A DNA stretch of 64,000 nt from Bradyrhizobium embrapense (GTDB lineage Bacteria; Pseudomonadota; Alphaproteobacteria; Rhizobiales; Xanthobacteraceae): NCBI RefSeq assembly GCF_001189235.2, contig NZ_LFIP02000004.1:496001-560000 (forward strand). The letters run 5' to 3'. How positions within the stretch are numbered: position 1 is the stretch's first letter; each line of letters starts with the position of its first letter. Below the pieces are notes generated by a model that was not told where the DNA came from, made no database searches, and saw nothing but the letters and a program-made list of their open reading frames with translations. A program made the position numbers and the translations under genes. Positions 62,797 through 64,000 of the stretch are shown one piece after another.

Positions 62797-63927
62797 TCAC
62801 GCGCTCGCCGCGCTCGGCATCCGCAGCGTCTGCGATGCCTCGATCAGCCGTTCCTTGGACCCCAAGAAATTGCGGCCGCGCTCGCCCTCGAGCGAATCCG
62901 CGATCAGCGCGTGCCATTCGGCGCGCTCGATCCTGTAGGCCGCCGGATTGCAGGAGATGCCGAGCCGCGCCATGAAGTCCTCGAGATCGTCGGCGGCGCG
63001 CGCGAGATCCGTACCGAAGATTTGCCGGAGGCTGTCCTCGCAGAGCCCGCCGGCCCCGCGCACGCTGCGCAACACCATCGGCAGCGAGAACGAGCAGGCG
63101 ATGCCGTGCTGCACCCCGTGCCGCAGGGTGATCGGATAGGACAGCGAATGCGCGATCGCGGTCTTGGTGTTGGAGAACGCCAGGCCAGCGAACAGCGCCG
63201 CCTGCGCCATGCGGCTGCGCAGTTCGAGATTGCCGAGATCATGGGCGAGCTTCGGCAGCACGTCGAGCACGCCGCGCGCCGCCGCCACCGCATGATTGGC
63301 CGACACCGGATTGTTGTTGACATTCCAGATGCTCTCCAGCGCATGCGACAGCGCATCGAGGCCGGTGCTGATGGTGAGGAGCTGCGGCTTGCCGAGCATC
63401 AGCCGCGGATCGATCACCGCATGGGTCGGATAGAGCGACGGCCGTGCCAGCGAGTATTTCTTGCCGTTGGCCTCGTCCCACACCGTGCCCCAGCACGTCA
63501 CCTCGCTGCCGGTGCCCGCGGTGGTCGGCACCGCGATGATCGGGATCGCCGCGAGGCGCTCGGCGCCCTGCTGCGTCTCCAGATAGGTTTTAACGGTCGC
63601 GAAGTCGCCGCCGGCGGCAGCGAACACCTTTGCGGAATCGATCACCGAGCCGCCGCCGAGCGCGACGATCACCTCGGGCTGCCTGGCGAGCCCGATAAAG
63701 CGCGCAGTCTGTTCGGTAAGCAGGCGGTAGTCCGGATTGGGCGCGACGTCGCGGATCGTCAGCACGGATGGGCCCGCCGCGGCGCGCAACCGCCGCTCGA
63801 GCCCCTCGAAGACCGGCTCGCCATAGGTCACGAGCGCATAGGCGCGCTTGCCGATCAGCGCCGGCAGTCTGTCGAAGCTGTCGGCGCCGAATTCGATCCT
63901 CACCGGGTTGGAATAAGTCCAGTCCAT
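62797..63927 (-). CDS. Iron-containing alcohol dehydrogenase, phosphonate-associated
   Basis: A 376-residue group III metal-dependent alcohol dehydrogenase of the subfamily that I know as the phosphonate metabolism-associated Fe-ADH. NAD-binding text is 'VALGGGSVIDSAKVFAAAGGDF'; metal-binding residues are expected in 'ISTGLDALSHALESIWNVNNNPVSANHA' and 'LRHGVQHGIACSFSLPMVL'. It would interconvert 2-hydroxyethylphosphonate and phosphonoacetaldehyde. The ATG at 63927 follows GGAGG by 8 nt. It is the first visible gene of the operon, so more genes could lie upstream outside the window. Confidence 0.88.
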   Translation of the reverse strand: MDWTYSNPVRIEFGADSFDRLPALIGKRAYALVTYGEPVFEGLERRLRAAAGPSVLTIRDVAPNPDYRLLTEQTARFIGLARQPEVIVALGGGSVIDSAKVFAAAGGDFATVKTYLETQQGAERLAAIPIIAVPTTAGTGSEVTCWGTVWDEANGKKYSLARPSLYPTHAVIDPRLMLGKPQLLTISTGLDALSHALESIWNVNNNPVSANHAVAAARGVLDVLPKLAHDLGNLELRSRMAQAALFAGLAFSNTKTAIAHSLSYPITLRHGVQHGIACSFSLPMVLRSVRGAGGLCEDSLRQIFGTDLARAADDLEDFMARLGISCNPAAYRIERAEWHALIADSLEGERGRNFLGSKERLIEASQTLRMPSAASA

Positions 63928-64000
63928 CCACGCGTCCTCCATTTGGCGCGAAGGTACGGCGCCGGCTGCTATTGACAAATTCATTCTTCGGATGCGTTCT
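63928..64000. other. Leader region of the phosphonate operon
   Basis: The last 73 bp contain the ribosome-binding site of the Fe-alcohol dehydrogenase gene and a TTGTCA-like box on the minus strand (AATTTGTCAATAG, about 63970-63985), perhaps part of a promoter. The region is cut by the window edge. Confidence 0.3.

Overview
The window reads as chromosomal DNA of a Rhizobiales alphaproteobacterium, most likely Bradyrhizobium or a close relative in the Nitrobacteraceae. The reasons are the high GC content, the alphaproteobacterial cell-cycle genes (divK-pleD, mipZ), an EipB envelope protein, a short phasin, ClpS/ClpA, and several families of palindromic intergenic repeats (GTCATTGCGAGCGAAGCG..., GTCATTCCGGGG..., GTAGCCCGGATG...) that I associate with Bradyrhizobium from memory. 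This placement is inferred without a database search.

Bases 1-22,600 are mostly housekeeping or conserved genes: a cut-off flavin monooxygenase, rpmG, an ammonium transporter with a 42-residue companion protein, a divergent MFS/TetR pair sharing a perfect 16-bp palindrome, a serine hydrolase, divK-pleD, a zinc-ribbon DinB coupled to a DUF3572 gene, two RidA proteins, EipB, a GDPD phosphodiesterase, an acyltransferase, a HIT protein, a four-gene azlC-azlD-receptor-trmO run, a lytic transglycosylase, a GrdB-like protein with cysteine in place of selenocysteine, and a bile-acid-family transporter divergent from a LysR regulator.

Bases 22,600-26,100 hold an aldoxime-to-carboxylate module: aldoxime dehydratase plus nitrilase, with a divergent AraC regulator. 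Bases 26,200-39,700 hold a PilZ protein, a DHA2 exporter, clpA and clpS, a VWA/TadG-like surface protein, a phasin, a D-alanyl-D-alanine carboxypeptidase with a SPOR domain, a membrane J-domain protein, a VWA protein and a secreted hydrolase. The phasin and the hydrolase have the same 13-bp palindromic core upstream.

Bases 39,900-52,150 mix live genes with decay. An XRE regulator and an alcohol dehydrogenase were both cut at one deletion point near 40,645, and a cytochrome c peroxidase remnant lies beside the second copy of a dispersed ~120-140-bp repeat. Between them are mipZ, panC, DUF1489, YidB, GST, DUF599, a TolA/TonB-like protein and an aldo/keto reductase.

Bases 52,170-64,000 are two catabolic operons on the minus strand. 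The first (MFS, arylmalonate-decarboxylase-like protein, GntR, hydantoin-racemase-like protein, dihydropyrimidinase-like hydrolase, alpha/beta hydrolase) is tightly overlapped. Its racemase-like member lacks both catalytic cysteines, and its decarboxylase-like member has the single-cysteine pattern; I know of no described pathway with this combination. The second (Fe-alcohol dehydrogenase, phosphonoacetate hydrolase PhnA, phosphonoacetaldehyde dehydrogenase PhnY, OPA-type MFS) looks like a self-contained hydrolytic phosphonate pathway with its own permease. The window ends just upstream of it.
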